From contig CALGND010000066.1 in NCBI GenBank assembly GCA_937958675.1, forward strand, positions 1 to 43,311: a stretch of 43,311 bases of DNA. Reading direction: 5' to 3'. The notes under the pieces were generated by a model. That model did not search any database and was not told the origin of the DNA. It saw only the letters and a list, made by a program, of their open reading frames with translations. Shown in pieces: positions 26,901 through 35,282 of the stretch. Source of the DNA: an uncultured Granulosicoccaceae bacterium. GTDB taxonomy: Bacteria > Pseudomonadota > Gammaproteobacteria > Granulosicoccales > Granulosicoccaceae. The translations under genes and the position numbers were made by a program. The first letter of the stretch is position 1. Each line of letters opens with the position of its first letter.

Positions 26901-27866
26901 CCGCGGACGACAGACGATCGCATCAGGGTAACGGAAACCTCTAGCGCTGGCGGTACGGTGGCATTGGGGTACGACATCAGTAATCGGTTTTCGATAGAAG
27001 GGCATTACAGTGATTTGGGCGAAGCTGAGCTCGTTTCTGATGATACTGGCGATGCAACGATCGGTTATCAAGTGGCTGGCTTAAGTGCCATCATTTACGG
27101 TTTAAATAGCCATGAGAATCGATCACGTCGTGAAGGTTTTTCAGTATTTGGTCGTCTTGGTTTGGGTGCTTTGCAAAACGAAGCGGAAGGGGTTGAATTT
27201 GAACGCTTGAATGATGCGCATTTGTTGGCTGGCTTGGGCCTTGAATACGGCCTGTCTAACGGATTAGCTGTGCGTGCAGAATATGTCGCTCATGAAACTG
27301 ACGCAAAATACGCTCAGCTAGGTTTGGTTTACCGCTTTGGTGATGCTGACGACAGCCGACCTGCAGCAGTTGCTGCCACCGTACCAACGTTGCCGGAACC
27401 AACCGAAACAGCGCCGGCTATAACAGCGTCTATATTGGATAATGATTCTGACGGCGTACCAGATTCGCTTGATAATTGCCCTGATACTGCTGCCGGTTTG
27501 CCGGTTGATAGTGTTGGTTGCGATGAACTCACTGGCGCTATTGATGGTGTTAATTTTGAATCGGGCTCCGACGTACTGACTGCAGGTTCTCAAGAAAAGC
27601 TTGCTGAAGTTGCACAAGTGCTAAACCAATTCCCAGCTATTCGAGTGGCTGTTGCAGCGCACACCGATAACCAAGGGCCGGCTGCATCCAATTTGGAGTT
27701 GTCCAAGCGCCGTGCGATCTCAGTGGCTCGCTACTTGGTGGAGCAAGGTGTTGCAGGTAATCGCTTGGCGCCACAGGCGTATGGCGAATCGCAACCAATA
27801 GCAAGCAACGCCTCTGCTGATGGTAGAGCTAGTAATCGTCGTGTTGAACTGCAAGTATTGAAGTAA
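23967..27866 (+). CDS. TSP3-repeat surface protein fused in frame to an OmpA-type lipoprotein
   Basis: The 1299-aa ORF joins two complete proteins. Residues 1-40 are a signal peptide ([20 protein letters not shown]). Residues 41 to about 860 are three large super-repeats of TSP3-like DxDxDG loops that should bind calcium. Residues 877-890 ([14 protein letters not shown]) and 903-928 (short hydrophobic segment, then RMRKLR) match the C-terminal sorting signal of the 610-aa protein at 29551. There is no stop: [20 protein letters not shown] (925-944) is at once a full lipoprotein signal peptide with lipobox LTAC (C944). Then come a barrel-like domain (about 960-1130), a TSP3/Cys linker (about 1157-1187) and a canonical OmpA domain ([25 protein letters not shown]). 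It could be a polyprotein cut twice, a fusion, or two proteins with an internal start at ATG 26739, which has no clear Shine-Dalgarno. A lost stop through assembly error is possible but the frame stays open. Confidence 0.85.
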   Translation: MYNKLFELGRMVPAASLKMMLAIVLTLGTTILNAQLVSAADDGPDEDGDGIVNMIDLDDDNDGILDTDEGIVDRDKNGVADADSTDTDGDGTVDGYDLDSDNDGILDNLEARVDRDAVKALDLIPNGAIDISVFVGANGVADVIETSPDSGVLVYPLMDSDQDGTPDFRDQDSDNDGIFDVIEAGAPDSDNNGRIDSFADADGKGVSDTIQLSGLPIFDTDGDGQLDFRDMDSDGDGISDLVEGGGNPSKPFDSDNDGAADYRELDSDGDGISDNDEAGVDLSSPADSNGNGIADYREVNSTSSGESSNQASQHDGPDRDADGIANQYDLDDDNDGIPDTVEGLIDADGNGVADANSRDSDGDGRPDANDLDSDNDGLLDNREARLDFAAVSALDIKVDGAIDISFPVGNNGIADAIETNVDSGQLVYVIADTDSDGTPDYLDTDSDNDGIPDLVEAGGTDVDSDGRIDNFFDADSKGVDESIQASALPVFDTDADGIADYRDTDSDNDGLSDASEAGDNPSNPTDTDGDGAADYREQDSNGDGVGDSQEQQQVQIPIVGSIDSDGDGIADSVDIDDDNDGLLDLIEGQEDNDGDGIINSLDLDSDGDGLFDSLEAAETTSLLTDLDNNGDGRLDFNVGRNGFVDLLESTLDSGTSIFMVADSDRDGVPDFLDLDSDNDSVYDSIELSVDTDGDTYANFRDLDSDQDGLSDLLEAVSGAQDQDNDGVLDTFVDANFDGADDNSASIKPFDSDGDGIPDMLDLDSDGDGVFDLIESGGVDANDTGRFDGTDDTDGNGVPDSVDAGFTSGIDTDNDGIDDMADISFTGGVDTDGDGIDDQYDADPNGSGLVDPNFRTPFGDDNDGLGVLEGVAEAEALETGLNGSSVGCSISSVSGGHGGVSNAKSGFDPIFPLMLGAAFMTLLLRMRKLRNVAALSVLGLSLTACGSLSLPSLGGGDNYDSDFNRRVYAGLSGLGSTVEPRTTDDRIRVTETSSAGGTVALGYDISNRFSIEGHYSDLGEAELVSDDTGDATIGYQVAGLSAIIYGLNSHENRSRREGFSVFGRLGLGALQNEAEGVEFERLNDAHLLAGLGLEYGLSNGLAVRAEYVAHETDAKYAQLGLVYRFGDADDSRPAAVAATVPTLPEPTETAPAITASILDNDSDGVPDSLDNCPDTAAGLPVDSVGCDELTGAIDGVNFESGSDVLTAGSQEKLAEVAQVLNQFPAIRVAVAAHTDNQGPAASNLELSKRRAISVARYLVEQGVAGNRLAPQAYGESQPIASNASADGRASNRRVELQVLK
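24090..26550 (+). repeat. Three TSP3 super-repeats of about 250-270 residues
   Basis: Protein-level repeats begin at residues 42, 315 and 563 (nt 24090, 24909, 25653). Each starts with a DGDGI-type loop and DDDNDGILD or a variant, continues through [15 protein letters not shown] and [12 protein letters not shown] segments, and ends with a run of DSDGDG loops. Units 1 and 2 are the closest pair; unit 3 is more diverged. The DNA copies differ at many codon positions, so the duplications are old or under selection. The 610-aa protein at 29551 carries a related but shorter series. Confidence 0.8.
26595..26798 (+). other. Junction: GCS sorting signal merging into a lipoprotein signal peptide
   Basis: Residues 877-944 of the 1299-aa ORF. 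GCSI (C887) after LETGLNGSS is the putative sorting site, then a glycine/serine stretch, [14 protein letters not shown] as the membrane segment and RMRKLR as the basic tail. The same M-R-K-L-R (ATG 26739) begins a lipoprotein signal ending in lipobox LTAC. Both halves look intact, and each has a separate paralogue in this window, which argues against random drift. Confidence 0.7.
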
Positions 27867-27889
27867 GCTTTCACAAGCTGAACTGCGAC

Positions 27890-27923
27890 AAAAGCGTCAT
27901 GCATTTGCATGACGCTTTTTTTT
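27890..27923 (+). terminator. Rho-independent terminator after the fusion gene
   Basis: AAAAGCGTCATGCA pairs with TGCATGACGCTTTT (14 bp including closing A-T pairs, very small loop) and runs into eight T. It starts 24 bases after the stop of the 1299-aa ORF and separates it from the next gene. Confidence 0.93.
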
Positions 27924-28042
27924 GCTCGCATTTTTGTTAACTGATAGACATAGCCCGTTATTCATTTAAGTCTCTTGTCAGCTTAGAACTCGATTTGTTG
28001 CATACTTTGAGGATGAGTATCGTTGACCGAGGTTGCACCTTA

Positions 28043-29404
28043 ATGACCCAGATAAACAGCCGGAGATTTTGGTTGAAGCGAGAGGTCCGGCTATGCGTCT
28101 GGATTATCTTGCCTTTGGCCGTTGCAAGTTGTGCAAACACACCTAGGATAAGTATCCCGGTTTACCAAACACCCGTCGCCTATGCTGGTTTAGGTGTTGG
28201 TGTTAGTCAGCTAGATGTCGGCACTACTGGTCAAGAAATAGAGCAGCTCGGCTCCACTAGCATGGCTGCACAAGCGACCATTGGTTTGGAGATGGCTGAC
28301 AGCTGGGCAATCGAGTTACGCGGAGCTGATTTGGGCGAGGCAGAGTTTGATAACGGTCTGAAGCTGGGCTATCAAGTTGCTGATCTGACAGCATTGGGCA
28401 AAATTTCTCTGGGTACGAGAGCAAAGGTGTTTGGGCGTTTAGGGCTGGGCGCTTTGGAAAACGATGTGGAATTCGACGGGGAGTTTGATGTTAAGCAACG
28501 AAATCAAAACCATGTGGTGATTGGCGTTGGCCTCGATGTTAGTTTGTCACGACGCTTTGGTTTGCGCTTTGAAGCAATGGGGCATGATGTTGATGCCAGC
28601 CATGCGCAATTAAGTTTGCTCTATCGTTTTAACCCTCGTGCATCGACCTCTGTAATAACGAGCAACGCAGCACCTAGTGATGCAGTGGTGGTTAGTGACC
28701 CAGTAGTTAGTGATGAAAAAAAGGATGATGTAATAACGAATCAAACCATTGCTGAGGCCCCAGCAGCTTCAAACTCTACGTCTAAAGCGGTTGTTAACCC
28801 TACTAAACCATCAATTACTCCGATACCGACAATAACGCCCAGGCCGGCTCGCATTGAACGGCAGACTACACCTCAGACAACACCTCAATTGAGTAGTAAT
28901 AGAAAGCCCATTGCTCCAGCAACTGTTCCAAGCCCAAGTAACGACACCAATGTCGCTATTGTAAAAGCTGATCCTGTAAGTACGCTTACGCAAGATACCG
29001 ATAAAGATGGTGTAGCTGATTCAATAGACGCCTGTGCAAGTTCGCCGCTTAATGCCATTGTGAACAGCCAAGGTTGCGATTTTTTCGGCACTGCAGCACC
29101 AGGGGTGGAGTTTGCTGATGAGGCCTCAACGCTAGATGCTAATTCCATGGAAGCGCTTAACGAGGTTGTTGCTAGCTTGCAAGAGTTTCCCGACATCAAA
29201 GTGGCAATCGGGGCTTACTCGCCACTTACTGGAGATCCAGCCGCAGATTTACTACTTTCGAGGCGAAGAACCATCGCCGTGATTCGGTATTTGAGAGGCG
29301 AAGGCGTTGATGCCACTCGAACTCAACCGATAGCCAAGCCATTGCTGGCGGAAGAGGGCGGCGAGTCGTTAGTTAACCGTATAGCAATCCGCCAACGCCA
29401 GTAG
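28043..29404 (+). CDS. Barrel/OmpA-like lipoprotein with a degenerate peptidoglycan-binding site
   Basis: The 453-aa product has a basic N-region, hydrophobic core and lipobox VASC (C30). The barrel-like domain (about 45-215) shares [33 protein letters not shown] and RFGLRFEA with three paralogues upstream. A long Ser/Thr/Pro linker (about 220-325) follows, then a TSP3/Cys motif (DTDKDGVADSIDACASS) and an OmpA-like domain (about 360-453). In this last domain the usual HTD is replaced by YSP (IGAYSPLTGD), so the Asp that binds diaminopimelate is lost, while the LSxxR arginine remains (LLSRRRT) and NRRVE has become NRIAI. Peptidoglycan binding is therefore doubtful. ATG 28043 is preceded by GAGG at some distance; ATG 28013 is an alternative. 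It lies after a terminator and needs its own promoter. Confidence 0.85.
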   Translation: MTQINSRRFWLKREVRLCVWIILPLAVASCANTPRISIPVYQTPVAYAGLGVGVSQLDVGTTGQEIEQLGSTSMAAQATIGLEMADSWAIELRGADLGEAEFDNGLKLGYQVADLTALGKISLGTRAKVFGRLGLGALENDVEFDGEFDVKQRNQNHVVIGVGLDVSLSRRFGLRFEAMGHDVDASHAQLSLLYRFNPRASTSVITSNAAPSDAVVVSDPVVSDEKKDDVITNQTIAEAPAASNSTSKAVVNPTKPSITPIPTITPRPARIERQTTPQTTPQLSSNRKPIAPATVPSPSNDTNVAIVKADPVSTLTQDTDKDGVADSIDACASSPLNAIVNSQGCDFFGTAAPGVEFADEASTLDANSMEALNEVVASLQEFPDIKVAIGAYSPLTGDPAADLLLSRRRTIAVIRYLRGEGVDATRTQPIAKPLLAEEGGESLVNRIAIRQRQ

Positions 29405-29469
29405 TGAAAGAGTAAGGAATGGGCCGGGCTCTGATTTGGTGGCCGGCGGTAAAAAATGAGAAGCAGTTA

Positions 29470-29517
29470 ACAAGGAATACTTTGTTTTCATTGCTGATAA
29501 GCAGTTGTGGCTACAAT
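29470..29517 (+). promoter_or_regulatory. Leader of the 610-aa gene: ACAAGGA and possible -10 element
   Basis: ACAAGGA occurs at 29470-29476 and TACAAT, a good -10, at 29512-29517, with TTGCTG (29491-29496) as a possible -35 at a short 15-base spacing. If transcription starts near 29525 the ACAAGGA lies upstream of the mRNA and is not a CsrA site. An AAGGA Shine-Dalgarno precedes the ATG at 29551. Confidence 0.35.
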
Positions 29518-29550
29518 CTACATAAAAGCGCCTAAGCAAAGGATTTAATC

Positions 29551-31383
29551 ATGTTCAAGACCAACCCCAGTAAGATCAGTGTATACGTTTGTATCGCTCT
29601 ACCTCTCTCCATGGCGCCATTGAGCTCTGCCTTCGCGTTGGACAGCGGTGACGCACCCGCAAGCTACGGTTTAGCCACGCATGTAGTCGTTGCTGATGCT
29701 CCGCATTTGGGGCTTTTACCTGGTTCAGACAATACGGCAGCCAATAGCGCGTTAGCGGACGCTGATGGAGCAGAAGAAGACGGCGTCTTTGGGCATCCTG
29801 AATTGGTACAAAACGGTAAAGCCTACGATACCAATGTGTTCGTTTATAACCCAAGCGCTACAGCTGCCAACCTAGTTGCCTGGGTAGATTTTGACGGCAA
29901 CGGAGTATTTGATGCTGACGAAGCTTCATTCTCAACTGTACCCGCAGGCGCCAGTAACCAGAAAATCAAAATGGTTTGGCCTGACTTAACTGGCTTATCA
30001 ACTGAATATGCCGGTGGTACCTTTTTGCGTGTCCGTATCAGTAATGATCCAATATCTGCAAACGATGCCACTGGTGCATTGTCAAACGGCGAAGTAGAAG
30101 ACTACGCGTTTAATATTTTAGAAGATGTTGATGGTGATGAAATTGCCGACATCAACGATGAAGATAATGACAACGATGGTATTCCGGATATCGTAGAACA
30201 AGTTGGTTTGGACACCGATGGTGATGGGCTCGAGGATTATCTCGATACTGACTCTGACAACGATGGAATCCCTGATTATATCGAAGCAGGTAGCGATGCT
30301 AGACAGCCGATTGATACTGATAACGACGGCAACCCTGATTATATCGATACCGACTCTAACAACGATGGTGTGTTAGACGGTACCGTTGATGTTAATGATG
30401 ATGATGGCGATGGCATTGACAATGTCGTAGAAGGAAGTGGTGATTATGATCAAGACGGCGTCGCTAATTCAAACGACCTTGATTCAGATAACGATACGAT
30501 CCCCGATGCAATTGAAGTAGGCCTAGATGGCACTATGCCAGTAGATACTGATACAGATGGGATCGCTGATTATCTTGACTTAGATAGTGATAACGATGGT
30601 ATTTACGATATACAAGAAGGTAATTCGGGCGAAGTGGATGTAGCCGCCTTAGATGTAGATCGTAACGGTCAAGTGGATAGCAGTCAGTTATTTGGTGCTA
30701 ATGGCCTAGTCGATGCGGTTGAAACATCTCCTGATTCTCGCGTACCACGCTTTGCAGTGCCTGATAGTGATGCGGATGCGGTGCGCGATTTCCGCGACAC
30801 AGACAGTGATAACGATGGTGTTGGTGACATCCTTGAAGCTGGTGGAACCGATGTCGATGGCAATTTACTGGTTGATGATTATAACGATGCTAATGCAGAT
30901 GGTATCCCTGATAGTGTGGATGCGACTGTGACTGGTATTAATGATGCCGATTCTGACGGTATTGATGACACTGCCGACGTTGATGTAGTGGGTGGTGCTG
31001 ATAGCGATTTAGATGGCATTGTGGATAGCCGTGACGGTGATGCTAATAACGATGGTGTTCAAGATAGTGTTGCCAATTCCTTTTTGGATTCAGGTGCATT
31101 TCCTGATCTAGATGATGACAACATCCCTGATTACCGTGATGACGACAGCATTGGTAATGGCACGGGCGGTACGACGGGTACTACAACAGGCGACACCACT
31201 GGCGACACCACAGGTACAACAACGGCTAGCTCAACTCCATTAGTTGAGACAGGCTTGTCCGGGTCGGGTTGTTCAGTGAGTAGTTATGCGCCGGGCAAAC
31301 AAGGTAGTTTTGGAGTGACATTGCTGCTTTTAAGTTTGCTTAGCGTGGCAAGGCTTGTCTGGAGACGTCAATCAACGCGCTAG
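29551..31383 (+). CDS. GEVED/TSP3-repeat surface protein with GCS-type C-terminal sorting signal
   Basis: The 610-aa protein has a signal peptide (about 1-30, cleavage after AFA or FAL), a GEVED module (about 31-190; SGDAPASYG to NGEVEDYAF) also seen in the 1111-aa protein, and a long series of TSP3-like calcium loops (about 192-535; [26 protein letters not shown]). A Gly/Thr-rich flexible spacer (about 535-560) leads to the C-terminal signal: VETGLSGSGCSVSS with C574, a hydrophobic segment VTLLLLSLLSVARLVW and basic tail RRQSTR. This tripartite Cys-containing tail resembles the JDVT- or MYXO-CTERM sorting signals processed by intramembrane CPBP-type proteases. The protein would be cut near the Cys and displayed at the surface. 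No sorting protease is in the window. AAGGA precedes the ATG and a strong terminator follows. Confidence 0.88.
   Translation: MFKTNPSKISVYVCIALPLSMAPLSSAFALDSGDAPASYGLATHVVVADAPHLGLLPGSDNTAANSALADADGAEEDGVFGHPELVQNGKAYDTNVFVYNPSATAANLVAWVDFDGNGVFDADEASFSTVPAGASNQKIKMVWPDLTGLSTEYAGGTFLRVRISNDPISANDATGALSNGEVEDYAFNILEDVDGDEIADINDEDNDNDGIPDIVEQVGLDTDGDGLEDYLDTDSDNDGIPDYIEAGSDARQPIDTDNDGNPDYIDTDSNNDGVLDGTVDVNDDDGDGIDNVVEGSGDYDQDGVANSNDLDSDNDTIPDAIEVGLDGTMPVDTDTDGIADYLDLDSDNDGIYDIQEGNSGEVDVAALDVDRNGQVDSSQLFGANGLVDAVETSPDSRVPRFAVPDSDADAVRDFRDTDSDNDGVGDILEAGGTDVDGNLLVDDYNDANADGIPDSVDATVTGINDADSDGIDDTADVDVVGGADSDLDGIVDSRDGDANNDGVQDSVANSFLDSGAFPDLDDDNIPDYRDDDSIGNGTGGTTGTTTGDTTGDTTGTTTASSTPLVETGLSGSGCSVSSYAPGKQGSFGVTLLLLSLLSVARLVWRRQSTR
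31189..31212 (+). repeat. 12-bp tandem repeat in the Thr-rich spacer
   Basis: GGCGACACCACT is followed directly by GGCGACACCACA, coding GDTTGDTT inside a Gly/Thr-rich spacer before the sorting signal. Such a short in-frame repeat could vary in copy number and change spacer length. Confidence 0.7.
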
Positions 31384-31404
31384 ACGCTAAGATTGCTTAG
31401 ATTC

Positions 31405-31431
31405 AAAGCCCGGTTATCCGGGCTTTTTTTT
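31405..31431 (+). terminator. Rho-independent terminator closing the surface-protein block
   Basis: AAAGCCCGG and CCGGGCTTT pair around TTAT and the stem continues into a run of eight T or more. It starts 22 bases after the stop of the 610-aa gene. Confidence 0.95.
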
Positions 31432-31760
31432 GGCTTAAATTTGTGCAAATGTGCACTTACGCAAAATGAATTGAAACTACACAATATTGATTTTTTGATG
31501 ATGAATTTGTTGTGCTTGTTAACGCTTTTCTATTTGGCCGCCAATAAAGGTATATCCAGCCTACCTAATGTGCTGCTATTGAATTGAACGACCTCACAAA
31601 AATGAGTAGCTAAATTACATAATTTGTAGTGCTGGTGAGAAGATAATATTTATCCTGCCGATATGAGAAAAATGCACGTTTTCAATAGCCTGCGAGTGTC
31701 GTATAGTCTCGCTCCTTGACAGACAAACATAACGTCTAAAACAGCAATACGGAGAGCACG
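31432..31760 (+). promoter_or_regulatory. Leader and promoter region of pckA
   Basis: No convincing gene is present in these 329 bases; a 64-codon open frame at 31393-31587 starts inside the terminator hairpin region and has no protein-like features. A possible promoter is TTTTCA (31679-31684), 17 bases, TATAGT (31702-31707). A TTGACA at 31716-31721 has no good -10. GGAGAG precedes the pckA ATG by a normal distance. Confidence 0.4.
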
Positions 31761-33389
31761 ATGACTGTGTCAGCCACACTTTTGACAGGCGGACTGGATT
31801 TGACTTCATACGGAATTACCAGCGTACGTGAAGTTATCTACAACCCCAGCTACGAACAACTCTATAAAGAAGAGACTGCGCCTGGCCTTGAAGGCTTTGA
31901 GCGTGCGCTGCCTAACAATAGCGGTGCTGTGGCTGTTGATACAGGTGCTTTTACAGGCAGAAGTCCAAAAGATAAGTTCATCGTGAAGGATGACCTTACT
32001 CGCGACACACTTTGGTGGTCAGAGCAGGGCTCAAACGACAACAAACCGATCAGCCAGGAAGTTTGGGATGATCTAAAGGTATTAACGGCTACGCAGCTTT
32101 CCGGCAAACGCCTGTTTGTTGTGGACGCCTATTGTGGTGCCAACGTAGGTACTCGCATAGCGGTCCGCTTTGTGACTGAAGTCGCTTGGCAAGCACACTT
32201 CGTGACCAACATGTTTATCCAACCCTCACTTGCCGAGCTGGCTAGCTTTGAGCCTGATTTTGTTGTTATGAATGCCGCTAAAGCGACTAATCCAGATTGG
32301 CAAAATCATGAATTGAACTCAGAGAACTTTTGCGTTTTTAATTTCACTGAAAAGATGCAACTTATCGGCGGCACTTGGTATGGCGGTGAGATGAAGAAAG
32401 GCATGTTTGGCTATATGAACTTCCTGCTGCCTTTACAAGGCATTGCATCAATGCATTGCTCTGCTAACGTTGGCAAAGACGGTGACACCGCAGTGTTTTT
32501 TGGTTTGTCGGGTACTGGTAAGACAACTTTATCAACAGACCCTGTTCGTAAGCTTATTGGTGATGATGAACACGGCTGGGACGATGATGGTGTCTTTAAT
32601 TTTGAAGGTGGTTGTTATGCTAAGACAATAAACCTAAGCGCCGATGCCGAGCCCGAAATTTACGGCGCTATTCGCCGCAATGCATTGTTAGAAAACGTTG
32701 TTATCAAAGACGACGGTGAAATCGATTTCGATGATGGCAGCAAAACTCAAAACGCCCGTGTTTCATATCCGATTAATCACATAGAGAACATTGTAAAACC
32801 GATCTCGCGTGCTGGGCATGCCGAGCGGGTAATCTTCTTGTCTGCTGATGCCTTTGGTGTGTTGCCCGCAGTATCAGTGTTGACTGCAGAGCAAACCCAA
32901 TATCACTTTTTATCTGGATTTACTGCAAAGCTTGCAGGTACTGAGGTTGGTGTATCTGAAGCTCAGCCAACATTTTCTGCGTGCTTTGGTAAGGCGTTTT
33001 TGAGCCTGCACCCCACTAAGTACGCGGAAGAGCTCAACAAGCGAATGGTTGCATCCAACGCACGTGCCTACTTGGTTAACACCGGTTGGAATGGCTCTGG
33101 AAATCGTATTTCCCTAAAAGCTACACGAGCCATTATCAATGCCATTCTTGATGGTTCAATTGATGATAGTGATACGACAGTGGTGCCCTATTTCAACTTA
33201 GCTGTCCCCACATCACTAGGCGATATCGACTCAAGCCTGCTTGACCCACGTAAAACGTATGAAGACCAGGCGCAGTGGAGTGAGCGCGCTCAAAAGTTAG
33301 CGGGCTTGTTTATTGATAACTTTGAGCAGTACACTGATACTGAAAGCGGTAAAGCCTTGGTAGCTGCAGGGCCGCAACTGCCAAATTAG
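31761..33389 (+). CDS. pckA: Phosphoenolpyruvate carboxykinase (ATP)
   Basis: The 542-aa protein has full family length. The enzyme converts oxaloacetate and ATP to phosphoenolpyruvate, CO2 and ADP in gluconeogenesis, in the cytoplasm. Substrate-binding [14 protein letters not shown] lies near residue 65. The kinase-1a P-loop [11 protein letters not shown] is at about 248-258 and the metal-binding kinase-2 [19 protein letters not shown] at about 268-287. The C-terminal nucleotide-binding [15 protein letters not shown] is also present. ATG 31761 with GGAGAG upstream is the natural start. It is transcribed alone, between the surface-block terminator and the convergent protease gene, from which it is separated by only nine bases. 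Confidence 0.97.
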   Translation: MTVSATLLTGGLDLTSYGITSVREVIYNPSYEQLYKEETAPGLEGFERALPNNSGAVAVDTGAFTGRSPKDKFIVKDDLTRDTLWWSEQGSNDNKPISQEVWDDLKVLTATQLSGKRLFVVDAYCGANVGTRIAVRFVTEVAWQAHFVTNMFIQPSLAELASFEPDFVVMNAAKATNPDWQNHELNSENFCVFNFTEKMQLIGGTWYGGEMKKGMFGYMNFLLPLQGIASMHCSANVGKDGDTAVFFGLSGTGKTTLSTDPVRKLIGDDEHGWDDDGVFNFEGGCYAKTINLSADAEPEIYGAIRRNALLENVVIKDDGEIDFDDGSKTQNARVSYPINHIENIVKPISRAGHAERVIFLSADAFGVLPAVSVLTAEQTQYHFLSGFTAKLAGTEVGVSEAQPTFSACFGKAFLSLHPTKYAEELNKRMVASNARAYLVNTGWNGSGNRISLKATRAIINAILDGSIDDSDTTVVPYFNLAVPTSLGDIDSSLLDPRKTYEDQAQWSERAQKLAGLFIDNFEQYTDTESGKALVAAGPQLPN

Positions 33390-33398
33390 TTCCCGCCT

Positions 33399-34871
33399 TT
33401 AAGGTCGGTCTAGAAGATTTTTTAGGCTGGCTTGCAATCGCAGTTCGTCTTGCGATGCAGTTTCTACGTAGCGTAAAGCCAGCTTTAGCTGGCTTTGTGC
33501 TCTGTATAGCTCGTTCAAACCAATAAAGTACTGTGCAAGGGATTCGTGGCTAGCGGCTTGATCGCCTAGTTGCTCTTGAATGCTTGCAAGCTCTCGCCAG
33601 GCGAGAGGGTTGGGTTGGTCAACACTGCGTAAATATTGTTTAGCAAGGTTTTTGGCGTCACTGTGCTTACGTTTTCGCACTAGCGAAGTAATTTGTTTCT
33701 CCACTGCCGAATAACGATCCGGGTGCAGCTCTATTTGCGACTGCAGTATGTTTGAAGCTTGTTGATATTTGTTTTGCGCTAACAGGAGATCCGCTTCCAG
33801 TAATTGCGTTATGAAATGCTCGCCTGTGAGCTTTTTGAGTTCTTCCATATAGCGTTTTGATTGGTCGAGTCGATTTTCGCGCAACATTATGAGGCTTAGA
33901 CCGTAGGTGTTGACGATGTTTGCTTGGTTGTTGAAGCTTGCTTTAAAACGTCGTACCAGTTGGCTGGAGTTTTTCTCAGTTAGCACCGCAAGGCGTGCTT
34001 TAAATAATTGATAGTCTACTTGTTGGCGCTTTTCGAAAGTCGATTGCGAATTTGCTCGGTCGCGCGCTTCTGCAATACGATTGTTGTCTAGTGGGTGAGT
34101 GCGTAAATATTCTAGTGCGCCAGCTGATGTATTAAGACGGTTTTTACGGCGCAAAATTGAAAACGATTCAGCCATGCCACTGGCGCTGTACTGTGCGTTA
34201 GCAAGTATCTCTATGCCTATTCGATCCGCTTCAACTTCGTTGGCCCGGGTAAAGTTCACTTGTGACTGTTGTGTTGCTGCCAGGCCTGCGGCTAAAGCCG
34301 CTTGGCCAGCTTGAGGTGATGCCTGGCCAATAACAATTGCAGCCAGTATTGCCGCCGCCGCGCTCATATTGTTTCTCGCGCCCAAGGCAAAGGATCGAGC
34401 GTGATGACGCTGAGTGACGTGTGCGACCTCGTGCGCCATAACCGCTGCGAGCTGCCCTTCGAGATCCATGGCGTCGATAAGCCCAACATTCACCCCTACG
34501 TAACCACCAGGTATCGCAAAAGCATTGATAGCTTTGTCTTTTACAATGAAGAAGGTGAACTGGGTATTGGCTGTTTTGCCTGAGGCCAAGGCAAGGCGAT
34601 TGCCTAAATTCTGTATGTATTCCTGCAGCTGCACATCATTGATCAGAGGCACGGATGCGCGAATCTGGCGCATGAACCCAGCGCCCATCGCTCGTTCTTG
34701 CAAGGGTGACAATGTACTGTCGGCAGGTTCGCCCATATTGGGTAGGTTTTGCTGTGCCAGTGTTAGTGCCGCCATTGCACTGAGCAGTAGTCCACAAAAC
34801 ACAGCCGCACACCGCCGCCGCCAACAAAGATGCCGTTTGTGAGGTGTTGATTTACTGTTGTTTTGCGACAT
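33399..34871 (-). CDS. bepA: BepA/YfgC-like periplasmic M48 metalloprotease with TPR domain
   Basis: The 490-aa product has a basic N-region and signal core (AAVFCGLLLSAMAALTLAQ). The M48 zinc site is HEVAH at 147-151 with the third ligand in NEVEADRIG. FAIPGGYVGVN before it is typical of the family. A C-terminal half of helical TPR-like repeats follows (LEADLLLAQNKYQQASNIL; LAWRELASIQEQLGDQAASH). In E. coli, BepA helps assemble or degrade outer-membrane proteins such as LptD at the BAM complex. In a genome with so many barrel proteins such quality control is apt, but that link is inference. The ATG at 34871 gives the best signal peptide; ATG 34895 and TTG 34904 extend it. The gene converges on pckA with a nine-base gap. 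Confidence 0.9.
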   Translation of the reverse strand: MSQNNSKSTPHKRHLCWRRRCAAVFCGLLLSAMAALTLAQQNLPNMGEPADSTLSPLQERAMGAGFMRQIRASVPLINDVQLQEYIQNLGNRLALASGKTANTQFTFFIVKDKAINAFAIPGGYVGVNVGLIDAMDLEGQLAAVMAHEVAHVTQRHHARSFALGARNNMSAAAAILAAIVIGQASPQAGQAALAAGLAATQQSQVNFTRANEVEADRIGIEILANAQYSASGMAESFSILRRKNRLNTSAGALEYLRTHPLDNNRIAEARDRANSQSTFEKRQQVDYQLFKARLAVLTEKNSSQLVRRFKASFNNQANIVNTYGLSLIMLRENRLDQSKRYMEELKKLTGEHFITQLLEADLLLAQNKYQQASNILQSQIELHPDRYSAVEKQITSLVRKRKHSDAKNLAKQYLRSVDQPNPLAWRELASIQEQLGDQAASHESLAQYFIGLNELYRAQSQLKLALRYVETASQDELRLQASLKNLLDRP

Positions 34872-35282
34872 GAATAAGTAGTTGCAGCGCCGCATGAGCG
34901 GCAAAGGGCGCTGGTGTTAGATCCTGTATGTTGTTACAAGCGTGGTTTATGCCAATTTACCACGTGGAAGCAGCCTTTTTTGCCTTGAATTCATACGAGT
35001 CATGACGTACCCGTAAACCTTGTGATTGGTTATACTTGAACCATTCAGGGGCAAGACACAATCTGGCTCCAAGGTAGTCGGCGCAGCGCCGCGATCACCC
35101 ATTCGCGCGATCTTCCGGCGGGCACCACACCGCTTCCTTTGCACCGACGCGCTACCTTGGCTCCACCTCGGACGTAAAAACACGGCATCCGGCATTGCTT
35201 CGGCGAGTTGGCTGTCCCTATAATTTTTGTCTGACGCAAGGTCGTCAGTGCATTATTTGCAAAAAAAAACGAGGCGAGTAAC
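34872..35282. other. Intergenic region with GC-rich inverted repeat
   Basis: The 411-base gap separates divergent bepA and ilvI. Positions about 35060-35175 are clearly richer in GC than the surroundings. CCAAGGTAG (35069-35077) is inverted as CTACCTTGG (35152-35160), with partial pairing continuing inward (TCGGCGC with GCACCGA) and further inner complementarity (GCGATC, GCCG/CGGC). This could fold as a branched RNA about 90 bases long, or be a small repeat element. Open frames across it on the minus strand (34947-35195 and 35045-35323) show no recognisable protein. Confidence 0.45.
35195..35224 (+). promoter_or_regulatory. Probable ilvI promoter
   Basis: TTGCTT (-35) and a perfect TATAAT (-10, 35219-35224) are 18 bases apart. 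Transcription would start near 35231, giving a leader of about 50 bases that includes a run of nine A and GAGGCGAG before the GTG. No leader peptide rich in Ile, Leu or Val is visible. Confidence 0.6.

Noticed and set aside
24090-31150. Repeated GAT/GAC/GGC-rich sequence as a CRISPR-like or tandem DNA repeat array
   Set aside because: The periodicity is at protein level (DxDxDG calcium loops) with many synonymous differences; there are no constant repeats with unique spacers.
3772-31383. Genomic island or prophage origin of the surface block
   Set aside because: I see no integrase, transposase, attachment repeats or tRNA junction at its borders and no obvious change in base composition; horizontal transfer cannot be judged from this window.
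31393-31587. 64-codon open frame after the surface-block terminator
   Set aside because: It starts inside the terminator region, lacks a ribosome-binding site and shows no protein-like pattern.
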